A stretch of 64,000 bases of DNA from Phycisphaerales bacterium (GCA_023382935.1 JAHDXL010000002.1:310001-374000), one strand, 5' to 3'. Positions 37,501 through 46,313 are shown, counted from the first letter of the stretch. Made by a program: numbers and translations. Notes: generated from the letters alone by a model not told the origin.

Positions 37501-38335
37501 GGTGAAACTCTCAACCGGGCAGAGTCCCTGGGCGGGCTTCCAGGGCCTGGCCGGGCGTGCCACCACGCTGACGCTGAGCACCAACGCCGTGTTGGGCGAC
37601 GATGATGACCACGACGTGCTCGTCGAGCCGCTTGGCGGCGAAGGCGACCTGCGCTACCGCGCGTGGACCGAGCACAATCGCAAGTACGTCGAGGAGAAGA
37701 CGGGCGGAAAGGTCGGGTACATCTACGTCCCGAACACCGGCGTGGATGGACAGAACGAACTCGTCCGCGGGTTCTACGGACAACTCGACAAGGCCGCCCT
37801 CATCATCGATGAGCGATGGAACGGCGGTGGACAGATCCCGCAGCGCTTCATCGAACTGCTCAACCGCCCGCGAACCAACTACTGGGCGCGGCGCGACGGC
37901 AACGACTGGCCCTGGCCTCCGGACAGCCACCAGGGGCCCAAGACCATGCTCATCAACGGGCTGGCCGGATCGGGCGGCGACATGTTCCCCGCGCTGTTCC
38001 GCCAGTCGGGGCTCGGCAAACTGATTGGCATGCGCACTTGGGGCGGGCTGGTCGGCATCTCGGGTGTGCCGGGTCTGATCGACGGCGGGTACACCGCCGT
38101 GCCGACCTTCGGCTACTACGAGACCAACGGCACCTGGGGCATCGAAGGGCATGGCGTCGACCCCGACATCGTGGTCGTCGACGACCCGTCGAAGATGGTC
38201 AACGGCGGCGACCCGCAACTGGACGCTGCCATTGAGTTGATGCTCCGGGAAATCGAGGCCAGGGGCTATCGTCCGCCGAAGCGTCCGGCCGATCCCGATC
38301 GCTCGGGCATGGGCCTGCCCGACGACGACAAGTAG
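34535..38335 (+). CDS. Tricorn-like secreted serine protease with extra inserted domain
   Basis: About 1,266 residues from ATG at 34535 (AGGAG six bases upstream), with a signal peptide (MSMTRWLALSAGLALTGQAVG). Two beta-propeller regions of TolB-like blades (GRDGGTAVKLTGPTG, ATWSPDGRWIAYASDE) are followed by an acidic Lys/Glu/Asp linker near 565-620 and a small beta-rich domain at about 625-735. The tricorn core follows, with His917 in LNVGHAYYWGG, a PDZ domain and the nucleophile Ser1146 in LAGSGGDMFP, then the closing GHGVDPDIVV. Archaeal tricorn is a cytoplasmic peptidase; here export is predicted, so a periplasmic role in peptide breakdown is likely. The inserted beta domain is not part of the usual architecture. 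Confidence 0.93.
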   Translation: MSMTRWLALSAGLALTGQAVGQHRPDAGMFRYPDISGDRIAFSYAGDIWTVGRDGGTAVKLTGPTGAEILPRFSPDGSEVAFLGNYEGNADIYVIPVEGGIARRVTYHPSPEMLNDWTDDGRLLFSMFGLAGLSRQSQLFTVSPSGGLPAQLPVPYGAVAAISPDGQWLAYTPHTTDNRTWKRYRGGMATDIWLFNLEDHTAKQITDFEGTDSVPMWHGGRLYYMSDDGPSHRLNIWVYDPQNGSRTQVTTFADYDVKAPAIGPGRNGEGEIIFQHGATLKVLRLDNRSIRTVDITIPGDFPDLRSHRVDASNFIEGWDISPTGKRAVVSARGDLWTLPAENGSPRNLTRTDGAFERNATWSPDGRWIAYASDESGEYELYIRQSDGKGRTVRLTDFGGSGDFTFIYEAFWSPDSKKIAFNDKTGTVYMVAVPEVPEDDKAGEIAIPQLVRVTQDAWANQPGISWSHDSRFMTYQLQRPEGMTSVVMIYDVENATEHQVTTGYFNDTAPTFDRKGKWLFYASNRQFQPMYGDLGTDWTYAGTDVLLAVPLTGDVEYPWLPKSDEEKWEVKKEEKRSDEAKPSDEKTDDAKGDESDDAKPGEDDNAEGDKKSADETPWVDDGLTGRWEGKAQGPNMPPDGLPFTLELILGEEGAVTGTMSSMMGSAEISGGSFDKDSGVLTFSMAFGGESVSWNVQISGNEMKGVATAGGESFNITASRTRQGPAGTGGEGAKSDDKAKEKVEITFEGFEARAFRLPVAAGRFGGLAVNDQNHLVYARFLNGTSDQNTGIMVFDLTSDDKAEKTVAAGAGAFAMSADGKKILVMRGNSATIQGSSAGASGKPVVTSGMTMNIDPREEWAQIVRDAWRRHRDFFYVENMHGVDWKGVLERYEHMLKFASSRADVSFIIGEMIAELNVGHAYYWGGDIEAPQSVSVGMLGVDFEVATDDAGNSAYRIARIIEGGPWDTDARNPLRRTGVKAKEGEFLLAVNGVKLSTGQSPWAGFQGLAGRATTLTLSTNAVLGDDDDHDVLVEPLGGEGDLRYRAWTEHNRKYVEEKTGGKVGYIYVPNTGVDGQNELVRGFYGQLDKAALIIDERWNGGGQIPQRFIELLNRPRTNYWARRDGNDWPWPPDSHQGPKTMLINGLAGSGGDMFPALFRQSGLGKLIGMRTWGGLVGISGVPGLIDGGYTAVPTFGYYETNGTWGIEGHGVDPDIVVVDDPSKMVNGGDPQLDAAIELMLREIEARGYRPPKRPADPDRSGMGLPDDDK

Positions 38336-38414
38336 TCTGACCAGGCCGAGCGTGCGAATCATGAAGGGCACGTCGGATGCGTCCGGCCTGCCCTTTTTCG
38401 TGCGCGGAGGCGAC

Positions 38415-39179
38415 ATGCTCGACGACGGCGTGACGGGGCTCATGGCGGCCATGCCCGAGGAACTCCAGGCCGTGCTGGGCCTGATCGATGGACCTCGCCA
38501 GTGCTTCGAGCACGGCCAGCGAGAGTTTCACATTGGGCACATCGCGGGGAAGACTGTTGTCGCGGCCCACTCGCGCTGCGGCAAGGTCGCCGCTGCGGCA
38601 ACAGCCACGGAGATGATCGTGCGCTTCGGCGTCGAGCGCATCATCTTCACCGGATTGGCCGGTGCCCTTGACCACGACCTGCACATCGGCGACGTGGTCG
38701 TGGCCGACGAGTTGATGCAGCATGATCTGGACGCGCGCCCGCTCTTTCCGCGCTTCGAGGTTCCGCTCATGGGCGCGAGCCGGTTTCGTTGCGATGCGGC
38801 GCTGGCCGAAGTGGTGATGCGGGCGGCGCACGATCTCGTCTCTTCAGACATGCGTCCAGCGGTCGGGGAAGATGTGGCCGGCCGTCTGCACATTCACGCA
38901 CCCTCGGTGCGTCGCGGGCTGATCGTCAGCGGCGACCAGTTCATCGCGTCAAACACACAGCGAGATGCCCTGCGCGACGCGCTGCCCGGAGCGATGTGCG
39001 TCGAGATGGAGGGGGCCACCGTGGCGCAGGTGGCTCATGACTACGGCGTGCCGGTGGCAGTGGTGCGGGTGATATCGGATGCGGCCGACGATCACGCGGG
39101 GACGCGGTTTCCCGACAGCCTCCGGTGCATCGCCGGCGTGTACGCCCGGGCATTGATCAGTCGGCTGTTCAGATTCTGA
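38415..39179 (+). CDS. mtnN: 5'-methylthioadenosine/S-adenosylhomocysteine nucleosidase
   Basis: About 254 residues. Cleaves adenine from MTA and S-adenosylhomocysteine, feeding methionine salvage and relieving methyltransferase inhibition. ATG at 38415 has GGAGG four bases upstream and gives the normal N-terminus (VTGLMAAMPEEL); earlier starts would add a leader absent from the family. Motifs are IIFTGLAGALDHDLHIGDVVVAD, GDQFIAS, and the catalytic VEMEGATVAQVA with a later Ser-Asp (VISDAADD). It follows the tricorn-like gene by about 80 bases. metH lies a few kilobases away, so two steps of methyl-group metabolism are near each other. Confidence 0.93.
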   Translation: MLDDGVTGLMAAMPEELQAVLGLIDGPRQCFEHGQREFHIGHIAGKTVVAAHSRCGKVAAAATATEMIVRFGVERIIFTGLAGALDHDLHIGDVVVADELMQHDLDARPLFPRFEVPLMGASRFRCDAALAEVVMRAAHDLVSSDMRPAVGEDVAGRLHIHAPSVRRGLIVSGDQFIASNTQRDALRDALPGAMCVEMEGATVAQVAHDYGVPVAVVRVISDAADDHAGTRFPDSLRCIAGVYARALISRLFRF

Positions 39180-39194
39180 ATCGGGCGGCGCCGG

Positions 39195-40925
39195 TCAGGG
39201 CAGAGAAGCGTGGTCAGGCTCACCGGCGTGGGGGGTGGACTCGACACGCAGGAAGGCGCGCAGTTCGGTGAGGTTTGAGGCTGTGGACGCCAGTGAAGGT
39301 GCGGCCTGGGGGCGTCGGAACGCTCGGGCGACGCTGCCGAGCACGGAGAGATGCAGGGACGGGTTGTCATCAGGTGCGAGCACCACGATGACCACGTGGA
39401 CCGGCAGATTGTCTCGAGATTCCCAGTTGATCCCGTCGCGGCTGAGACCGACCGCGACGACCGGCTGCTTGAGCCCGGGCAGTCGTGCGTGGGGAATGGC
39501 AATGCCGTTACCCATCGAACTGTTGAACAGTCGTTCGCGTGTCAGGACGCTGGCGACGGCGGGATCGGCGGAAACTCCGGCAGCCTCGGCGGCGGCGACG
39601 GTCAACAGGCGGGTGACCTCGAAGCGGTCGCCGGGCTCGAGGATTGGCATGAAGGTCTTCGAGGAGACGAACTTGATGAACGAAACCTGCCGCTTGTGCC
39701 CGATCACGTATTGGATCAGTGTTCCGCTGGTCATGGACGTGAGCAAGGCCATGATCACCAAGGCGACGAACAACTCTTCGCCGATGATGCCCGCTTGAAG
39801 GGCGAGCAGGCCGAGCACGATCTCCATGGCTCCGCGAGCGTTCATGCCGAAGCCGACGGCCAGGGACTCACGCGATCCGAAGCCGGCCCCGCGGGCGGCA
39901 GCCGAGCAGCCGAGCACCTTGCCCATGCTGGCGATCAGCAGGACGACCAGCACCAGTGGAAGATTGAAACTCTCGACGAAGTTGGCCTGCAGCCCGATGC
40001 TGGCGAAGAAGATGGGGGCGAATATGAACGAAACGAACTGATCGATCGTCGTGCGTGTGCGCCGGCGCAGATGGGTGGAGTCGCCCAGGGCGATGCCGAA
40101 GAGGAAAGCGCCAAAGATGGCATGCACGCCGACCCATTCGGTCAGCGCCCCCATGAGAAGCGTCATGGACAGTGCGAATGCGAGAATTCCAGCCGGCCAC
40201 TGGGTGTGAGCCTGAATCCACGGCAGCGCGCGATTCACAGCCCAGCGCCCCACCGTGAGCATGAAGATGGTGAAGAAGATCGTCAGCGTCGCGGTGACGG
40301 CGGGCGTGAATGTGTGGCTGGCCACGCCCATGAGCGAGAGCACGAAAGCGAAGATGATCCACCCGGCCAGGTCGTTGAGAATGGCGGCGGAGATGATCGT
40401 GACACCCACGTCGGTGTGAAAGATCTTGAGGTCGAAGAGGATCTTGGCGATGACGGGCAGCGCGGTGATCGCCATGGCCGTGGCGAAGAACAGCCCGAAG
40501 AGCATGGGCTTGGACTCGTCGGCCGCCCCGAACCAATCCGGCGTGAGCGAGGCGGGTACAAAACCCAGCGCGAACGGCACGATGATGCCGATCAATCCCA
40601 CGCGAAGCGCCGCCTTTCCCTGACGCCACACCGCCGAGAGGTCGATCTCCATGCCGGCGACGAGAAGAAACAGCGCGATGGCCAGAGTACCCAGGCTGTT
40701 CAGAGCGATGGCCACCGAGCCTTCGGATGGAAACACGCGGGCCTGAAGTTCAGGAGCGAGCGTCCCAAACACCGTGGGCCCGAGCACCACTCCCGCCAGA
40801 ATCTCGCCCACGACGCCTGGCTGGCGCAGCCACTGAGCCACTTCGGCCGCCGCCCGGGCCGCGATGAGCAACACCGCCACGGCGAAGAAGAAGTTGGAGA
40901 CCTCGTGCGGGCTCAGTCCCTGCAT
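39195..40925 (-). CDS. CPA2-family cation:proton antiporter with C-terminal EIIA-type domain
   Basis: 576 residues. Residues about 1-400 are a KefB/NhaP-like sodium or potassium/proton antiporter with around 12 transmembrane helices and the family opening VVGEILAGVVLGPTVFG. Near 250-275 is the helix with ALTEWVGVHAIFGAFLFGIALGDS. Residues about 420-560 form a PTS EIIA-Ntr-like domain, with His479 in GIAIPHARLPG as the phosphorylatable residue. This suggests transport controlled by phosphorylation state. The ATG at 40925 follows AAGGA. It overlaps the end of the USP gene upstream by 13 bases, so the two are an operon. Confidence 0.92.
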   Translation of the reverse strand: MQGLSPHEVSNFFFAVAVLLIAARAAAEVAQWLRQPGVVGEILAGVVLGPTVFGTLAPELQARVFPSEGSVAIALNSLGTLAIALFLLVAGMEIDLSAVWRQGKAALRVGLIGIIVPFALGFVPASLTPDWFGAADESKPMLFGLFFATAMAITALPVIAKILFDLKIFHTDVGVTIISAAILNDLAGWIIFAFVLSLMGVASHTFTPAVTATLTIFFTIFMLTVGRWAVNRALPWIQAHTQWPAGILAFALSMTLLMGALTEWVGVHAIFGAFLFGIALGDSTHLRRRTRTTIDQFVSFIFAPIFFASIGLQANFVESFNLPLVLVVLLIASMGKVLGCSAAARGAGFGSRESLAVGFGMNARGAMEIVLGLLALQAGIIGEELFVALVIMALLTSMTSGTLIQYVIGHKRQVSFIKFVSSKTFMPILEPGDRFEVTRLLTVAAAEAAGVSADPAVASVLTRERLFNSSMGNGIAIPHARLPGLKQPVVAVGLSRDGINWESRDNLPVHVVIVVLAPDDNPSLHLSVLGSVARAFRRPQAAPSLASTASNLTELRAFLRVESTPHAGEPDHASLP

Positions 40926-41773
40926 GAGGTGTCCTTCCGGCGTGGTGACGCCGGTGCCGCTCGGTGAATCAGGGCTGAGCAGGGCAGTTGATCGAGCAGC
41001 AGATTCAAGGGATGGCTGAGAAGTCGATCGAGAACACCCAGAGGCTCGGCCGGACCAAGCACGCTGAGCAGGTCGCTCCGCGCATCATCGGCATAGCGCG
41101 CCATCTCATGTCCGGGCCGACCCGGAAGCGTCACCGCTCGTGTGGTGACGTTCTCCGTATTGAGCCCAGCGATCAGGTCACCCAGTTCAATCCGTTCGTT
41201 GGCGGACAGGTCCGTTAGGTCATCCTCGGGCGAACTGCGCACGCCGCCCAGCAAACTGCGAAACTCGCGCGCGAAGCAGACTTCCGCCATGGGACCAACC
41301 TGGCGGGCTAGGCACAGCACACGCTCGCACAGCCGCATGTATTCCCCGGTGCGTTCCACGCCGACGAGAAATCGTGACCACTGTGGCGGCGCACGCCCCT
41401 CGGTCGAAATCAGCAATACAGAGCACGGACATCGCCGTGCCACGCGACGGGCCGTCGAGCCTACGACGGCCCTCACTGTCCCTTCACGCTTGAGAGCCCC
41501 GATGACCACCAAGTCGGCGCTGTTGCCCATCGCCAAGTCGCACACCTGTTGCGACACCGGCTCACGCGGATCAGGATGATGTTCGATCAGCGTCGCCGGA
41601 GCGCCCATACCCTCAACGATCACATGCTCGAGCCGACTCCGGGAGTCCGGATGGAGATCACCGAAATGCACAAACTCGACTGACATGTCCCAGGCACGCG
41701 AGCACAGCGCAGCCCCCTGCACCACGCGCCCGGCGCTTGGGGAATCGGCGATGCAGGCGATTATTCCCGGCAC
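40913..41773 (-). CDS. Tandem universal stress protein-like regulator
   Basis: 286 residues from a GTG at 41773 with GGAGG seven bases upstream. The first half is a USP domain: a strand-helix start and the nucleotide-binding GALKREGTVRAVVGSTARRVARR, close to the family G-x2-G-x9-G-(S/T) pattern, ending in CPCSVLLI. The second half is a diverged USP copy with the same strand order but no intact loop. Translationally coupled to the antiporter, so it probably senses ATP or energy state for it, an inference from the pairing. The USP assignment of the first domain is firm; the second is less so. Confidence 0.8.
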   Translation of the reverse strand: MPGIIACIADSPSAGRVVQGAALCSRAWDMSVEFVHFGDLHPDSRSRLEHVIVEGMGAPATLIEHHPDPREPVSQQVCDLAMGNSADLVVIGALKREGTVRAVVGSTARRVARRCPCSVLLISTEGRAPPQWSRFLVGVERTGEYMRLCERVLCLARQVGPMAEVCFAREFRSLLGGVRSSPEDDLTDLSANERIELGDLIAGLNTENVTTRAVTLPGRPGHEMARYADDARSDLLSVLGPAEPLGVLDRLLSHPLNLLLDQLPCSALIHRAAPASPRRKDTSCRD

Positions 41774-41867
41774 TGATCCGCCTCCGGTTCATGCGGTTGT
41801 GGGTGAGTGTAGCCGAAGGGTCAATCCTGTGCCCGGAGAATGGCCGAACGCCTCGGACAACTCCGGC

Positions 41868-42623
41868 TCACGCGAACAGGTCGAGACCCATCGAAGCGTC
41901 GTCCCTGGATGAGGGGACTTGCTCGGCTCGGTGGGAACCTCCCCCGCGGTCCGCGATCTGCCGCCGCGCTTGCGCTTCCATGCGAGCGGCCTTCGCGGCG
42001 ACGGCCAAGTCCTGCCCCGACGGCTCGGGCGGCGCCAAAGCCGCCAAACGGATCATCTGCGCCTTGGTGATCGTCTCCTCCGGCGTGCTCGCCGGGCTGG
42101 AGTCAATGCTCACATGGCCGCCCACTGCATAGTCGCGCCCGTCCGGACCTGTCTGCGTTTCATAGGTAGGTCCGCCGCGTACCAGTCCGCTCCCGGCGGC
42201 GATGTGCGCGTTCTCGTGCGTGCGAACCTGATGGTCTCGCCGCTTCAGGTTCTTGAGTTGCGTGCGCTCCTGCTCGGTCAAATCGCCCAGCCGCGATGAG
42301 AACGTCGCCGCGTCCCCGTCAGCGTTGCGCTGGTGCGCCGTGCCGCGCATCGGCTGTTGCATCCGGGCGTGATCGGGCGGCGCGGCGCGATCTGCCGACT
42401 GGCCGGACCAGGCCACGGCTCCAGCCGACGCCATGGAAGCCGGGCGCACCAAGAACGTCCCGCGACCGTCCACCGCGCGCACGCCGGAAATCGGCGATAC
42501 CGCGCGCATGTCAGAGAGTCCGATGGCAGCAACCGCGTCGATGGACATGGCTCCGCACGTGCCATCGAACGCCGGGCAGGGCGACTGTGCCGCTTCCCGC
42601 CCGAATGCACTCGAAGCAGTCAT
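41868..42623 (-). CDS. SprA-related putative metalloprotease (CJM1_0395-like family)
   Basis: About 251 residues from ATG at 42623. The N-terminal half is Ala/Arg-rich and low in complexity. The C-terminal half carries the family block LTEQERTQLKNLKRRDHQVR, then THENAHIAAGSGLVRGGPTYE, and YAVGGHVSID. The HENAH here stands in for the HExxH zinc-protease signature: two histidines and a glutamate in the right spacing. A start at 42548 with CGGAG close by is an alternative. Family members are predicted metallopeptidases with no established role. It follows metH by about 60 bases on the same strand. Confidence 0.78.
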   Translation of the reverse strand: MTASSAFGREAAQSPCPAFDGTCGAMSIDAVAAIGLSDMRAVSPISGVRAVDGRGTFLVRPASMASAGAVAWSGQSADRAAPPDHARMQQPMRGTAHQRNADGDAATFSSRLGDLTEQERTQLKNLKRRDHQVRTHENAHIAAGSGLVRGGPTYETQTGPDGRDYAVGGHVSIDSSPASTPEETITKAQMIRLAALAPPEPSGQDLAVAAKAARMEAQARRQIADRGGGSHRAEQVPSSRDDASMGLDLFA

Positions 42624-42682
42624 GTTGTGTGGGTCATCACCCACATTCGGTGGCCGCAAGGCGGGAGCGGGCGCTCGCCCCG

Positions 42683-45600
42683 TTAGACGTTGAAATACTT
42701 TGCCTGTGGATGATGCACGACGATGGCGCTGGTCGACTGCTCGGGGTCGATCTGCCAGTTTTCGGTGAGCGTACACCCGATGCGTTCGGGCCGCAGCAGG
42801 CGGAACAGGCGTTCCTGGTCGGACATGTCCGGGCAAGCGGGGTAGCCGAACGAGTAACGGCTGCCGCGGTACTTCTGCTGAAAGAGGTCTCGCATGCGCG
42901 GGCTGTCTTCGCCGCCAATACCCAGTTGCTGGCGCATGCGCTTGTGCCACAGTTCGGCCAGCGCCTCGGCCGCCTCGACGCCCAGCCCGTGCATGTACAG
43001 ATATTCGGTGTACTCGGCTCGTTCGAAGAGTTCCCGGGTCACTTCGCTCACGCGCGGGCCCATCGTCACGCACGACATGCCGATGACGTCGCGCCGCCCG
43101 AGTTTCCCGCACTCGTCGAGATCGAGGAAGAAATCGGAAATGCACAGGCGGCGCCTGGTCGTCTGGCGCGGGAACGTGAATCGCTCTATCTCGCGATCGT
43201 GGTCGTCGGGGTCGAAGATGATCAGGCAGTCGCCGTCGGAGGCGCACGGGAAATAGCCGTACACCACGCCCGGCCGCAGGATGCCCTCGTCACGCCCGCG
43301 GGCGCAGACACGCCGGAAGATCGGCCCGGCGGTCTCCTCCATCTGTCGCTCGTAGTCCTCGTCGCTCTGGGCGCCCTTCTTGAACTGCCACTGACCACGG
43401 AAGAGCGCAGTCTTGTTGATGAACGCATAGACGTCGTCGAGATCGATGCCCTGCACGACTTCCGCGCCGAAGAACGGGGCGGTCGGTATGTCGCTGGGCC
43501 GGTGCACGTCCGAGCGCACCTTCGCCTCCGGGGCCGCGGGCGCCGAGCCGCGGTCGGCGCGGGCGGCCTTCATCTCCGCCACCTTCTTCTCCGCGTCGGA
43601 CCGCTTGTTCATGCGCTCGGCGACCTCGGCATCCAGTTCAGCGAGGCGGCCCTCCGAGATCATCTGCATCAGTCGAAGCCCCTCGAAGGCGTCTCGCCCG
43701 AAGTAGAGCGGGCCGTGGTACTGCGCGCGCAGGTGTCCCTCGGCGTAATGCCTCGACAAGGCCGCTCCGCCGAGAATCAGCGGTACGCGCACGCCGCCCG
43801 CGTTCATCTCGTGGATGTTCTCCTCCATCACGTGCACGCTCTTGACCAGCAGGCCCGACAGCCCGATCGCGTCAGCATTGGTCGTCTTCCACGCGGCCAG
43901 GATGTCGGAGATCGGCTGCTTGATGCCCAGGTTGTGCACCGTAAAGCCGTTGTTGGACAGAATGATGTCAACCAGGTTCTTGCCGATGTCGTGCACGTCG
44001 CCCTTCACCGTGGCCAGCACGATCGAGCCGCGCGACTGGCCCTCGACGCGATCCATGTGGGGCTCAAGGTGCGCCACCGCTGCCTTCATCACCTCGGCCG
44101 ACTGAAGCACGAAGGGCAACTGCATCTGGCCCGAACCGAACAGTTCGCCCACCGTTTTCATGCCATCGAGCAGATGATCGTTGATGATCGCCAGCGGCGT
44201 GTATGCGCGCATGGCTTCGTCGAGACATTCTGTCAGCCCTTCGCGTTCGCCGTCGATGATGTGGGCGCGCAGCCGCGCTTCCAGCGTCTGCTGCATTCGT
44301 TCCTGCTGGACGCTCGTGCCCGCTTCCTGGCCCTTGAACAGATCGATCAGGCGTTGCAGCGGGTCGAAGTTCTCATCGACCACGCCCTCGGGCAGCCCCG
44401 TCCCCCCGCGCCTCTCATGCCGGCGGTCGTAAATCAGGTCGAGTGCGGCCTGCTTCTGCGCTTCGTCGATCCGGTGCAGCGGCAGGATCTTGCTCGAGTG
44501 CACGATGGCGCTGGTCAGCCCCGCCTGTACGAGTTCGTGCAGGAACACGCTGTTGAGCACGACGCGGGCCGCCGGTCTGAGCCCGAACGACACGTTGGAC
44601 ACGCCGCAGATCAGTTGTACCTCGGGAAACTGCGCGCTGATTCGCCGCACACCCTCGATCAGTTCCAGCGCCGAGCGACGGTCGGAATCCATCCCCGTCG
44701 AGATGGGCAGCACCAATGGGTCGATGAATAGATCGGCCGTGTCGAGTCCGTGCCTGCGGACAGCCTGGTCAATCGCACGCTGGGCGATGGCAAGTTTGCG
44801 GTCGGCGGTCCGCGCCATCGCCGCTTCCTTGTCCTCGTCAATCGTTCCGATCACCAGCCCAGCACCGTAGCGCTTCGCCAGCCGACAGATGGCGTCAAAC
44901 TTCTCTTCCCCGTCCTCGAAGTTGGCCGAGTTGATCACGCACTTGCCGCCCGTGCAGCGCAGCCCCGCCTCGATCGTCGAAACCTGGGTTGAATCGAGCA
45001 TCAGCGGCGCGTCGACCGACTTGGCGAACCTACTTACCAGTTCGGCCATGTCGCGGGCGTTGTCACGGCCCGCGTAGTCCACGTTCACATCCAGCAGGTG
45101 CGATCCCTCGCGCATCTGCTGGCGGGCCATCGAGACCATGCCGTCCCAGTCCTCAGCCTCCAGCAGTTCACGAAACTTCCTGCTGCCCGATGCATTGCAC
45201 CGTTCGCCGACGATCAGGAATGACTGGTCCTGTCGATACTCCACCGCGCTGTACAAACTCGTGCATGAGGGCGGCGGCGACGACACGGTGCGCTGCTTCA
45301 CCGGCGCGGCGTGCGCGATCTTCACCAGTTCGGCAATGTGCGCCGGAGTCGTGCCGCAGCAGCCGCCGACGATGTTCACCCCCTCGTCGTGGATGAAACG
45401 ACCCAGCGCCTTGGCAAAGGCCTGTGGGCCCAGCGGGTACACCGTTCGCCCATCCACTAGGGCTGGCAGGCCCGCGTTGGGCATCACGCTGATCAGGCCT
45501 TCCCAGTGACGGGCGAGGTAACTCACATGCTCGCCCATCTCCAGCGGGCCTGTCGCGCAGTTCAACCCGAACGAGGCGATCGGATACTGCCGCAGCGCGA

Positions 45601-46237
45601 CCAAGGCGGACTCGATCGTGCTCCCCACCAGCATCGTGCCCATCGCCTCGATGGTGATGCTCACCAGGATCGGCACGTCGTCGGGCGTCTTGCCCGCCGC
45701 GTCGAGTTCGGCCAGGCACGCGTTGACCAGGCACTTGGCCTGCAGAAGATCCTGCGCCGTCTCGACCAACAGGGCGTCGGCGCCGCCAGCGAGCAGCCCG
45801 CGCACTTGCTCGCGATACGATGCCAGCATCGTCTCCCAATCGATCTGCCCGAGCGTGATCAGTTTGGTGCCCGGGCCGATCGACCCGATCACGAATCGCG
45901 GGCGTTCGACAGACCAGTAGGATTCGCACGCGGCGCGCGCAATCTCGGCGGCCTGCCTGTTGATTTCGAAACAGCGCCCCTCCAGCCCGAACTCGCGCAG
46001 CACATGCCGGGCCGCGCCGAACGTGTTGGTTTCAACCGCGTCCGACCCGGCCTCGAGATACGACCTGTGAATCGACTCGATGACATCCGGGCGCGAGACA
46101 CAGATCACGTCGGTGCAGTTCTCGCACCCCAGGTAGTCCTTTTCCAGGTCGAGGTTGCGGGAGTGAATCTGCGTACCCATCGCGCCGTCAAAGACGACCA
46201 CGCGGGTGCGGAGGGCATCGAGGAGTCTGGAGGGCAT
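42683..46237 (-). CDS. metH: Cobalamin-dependent methionine synthase
   Basis: 1,184 residues. Transfers a methyl group from methyltetrahydrofolate to homocysteine through cobalamin. Four domains are complete: homocysteine binding (VVVFDGAMGTQIHSRNLDLEKD; zinc cysteines in GLNCATG and GGCCGTTPAH), pterin binding (VGERCNASGSRKFREL; LLDVNVDYAGRDN), cobalamin binding with the cap (KGDVHDIGKNLVDIILSNNGF), and the AdoMet reactivation domain near the end (YRGSRYSFGYPACPD). The reactivation domain means it can rescue oxidised cobalamin. Slightly shorter than the E. coli enzyme. A palindrome overlies its promoter region. The ATG at 46237 directly precedes a normal family N-terminus. Confidence 0.97.
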   Translation of the reverse strand: MPSRLLDALRTRVVVFDGAMGTQIHSRNLDLEKDYLGCENCTDVICVSRPDVIESIHRSYLEAGSDAVETNTFGAARHVLREFGLEGRCFEINRQAAEIARAACESYWSVERPRFVIGSIGPGTKLITLGQIDWETMLASYREQVRGLLAGGADALLVETAQDLLQAKCLVNACLAELDAAGKTPDDVPILVSITIEAMGTMLVGSTIESALVALRQYPIASFGLNCATGPLEMGEHVSYLARHWEGLISVMPNAGLPALVDGRTVYPLGPQAFAKALGRFIHDEGVNIVGGCCGTTPAHIAELVKIAHAAPVKQRTVSSPPPSCTSLYSAVEYRQDQSFLIVGERCNASGSRKFRELLEAEDWDGMVSMARQQMREGSHLLDVNVDYAGRDNARDMAELVSRFAKSVDAPLMLDSTQVSTIEAGLRCTGGKCVINSANFEDGEEKFDAICRLAKRYGAGLVIGTIDEDKEAAMARTADRKLAIAQRAIDQAVRRHGLDTADLFIDPLVLPISTGMDSDRRSALELIEGVRRISAQFPEVQLICGVSNVSFGLRPAARVVLNSVFLHELVQAGLTSAIVHSSKILPLHRIDEAQKQAALDLIYDRRHERRGGTGLPEGVVDENFDPLQRLIDLFKGQEAGTSVQQERMQQTLEARLRAHIIDGEREGLTECLDEAMRAYTPLAIINDHLLDGMKTVGELFGSGQMQLPFVLQSAEVMKAAVAHLEPHMDRVEGQSRGSIVLATVKGDVHDIGKNLVDIILSNNGFTVHNLGIKQPISDILAAWKTTNADAIGLSGLLVKSVHVMEENIHEMNAGGVRVPLILGGAALSRHYAEGHLRAQYHGPLYFGRDAFEGLRLMQMISEGRLAELDAEVAERMNKRSDAEKKVAEMKAARADRGSAPAAPEAKVRSDVHRPSDIPTAPFFGAEVVQGIDLDDVYAFINKTALFRGQWQFKKGAQSDEDYERQMEETAGPIFRRVCARGRDEGILRPGVVYGYFPCASDGDCLIIFDPDDHDREIERFTFPRQTTRRRLCISDFFLDLDECGKLGRRDVIGMSCVTMGPRVSEVTRELFERAEYTEYLYMHGLGVEAAEALAELWHKRMRQQLGIGGEDSPRMRDLFQQKYRGSRYSFGYPACPDMSDQERLFRLLRPERIGCTLTENWQIDPEQSTSAIVVHHPQAKYFNV

Positions 46238-46281
46238 GGAGTCTCCCGGCGGGCTTGCATCCGTTCAGACCGACGCCGGTG

Positions 46282-46313
46282 AGTATACCCGTTCATCCGG
46301 ATCAACGGATGAA
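46282..46313 (-). promoter_or_regulatory. Candidate metH promoter with overlapping palindromic operator
   Basis: Reading towards metH, TATACT (46282-46287) makes a good -10, and immediately upstream an 8-bp perfect inverted repeat, TTCATCCG and CGGATGAA around a six-base loop (46292-46313), covers the spacer and -35 area. No good -35 is visible, which suits a promoter needing an activator or blocked by a repressor. No known regulator motif was matched. Only about 87 bases separate this metH start from the next gene, too short for a cobalamin or SAM riboswitch. Confidence 0.45.
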
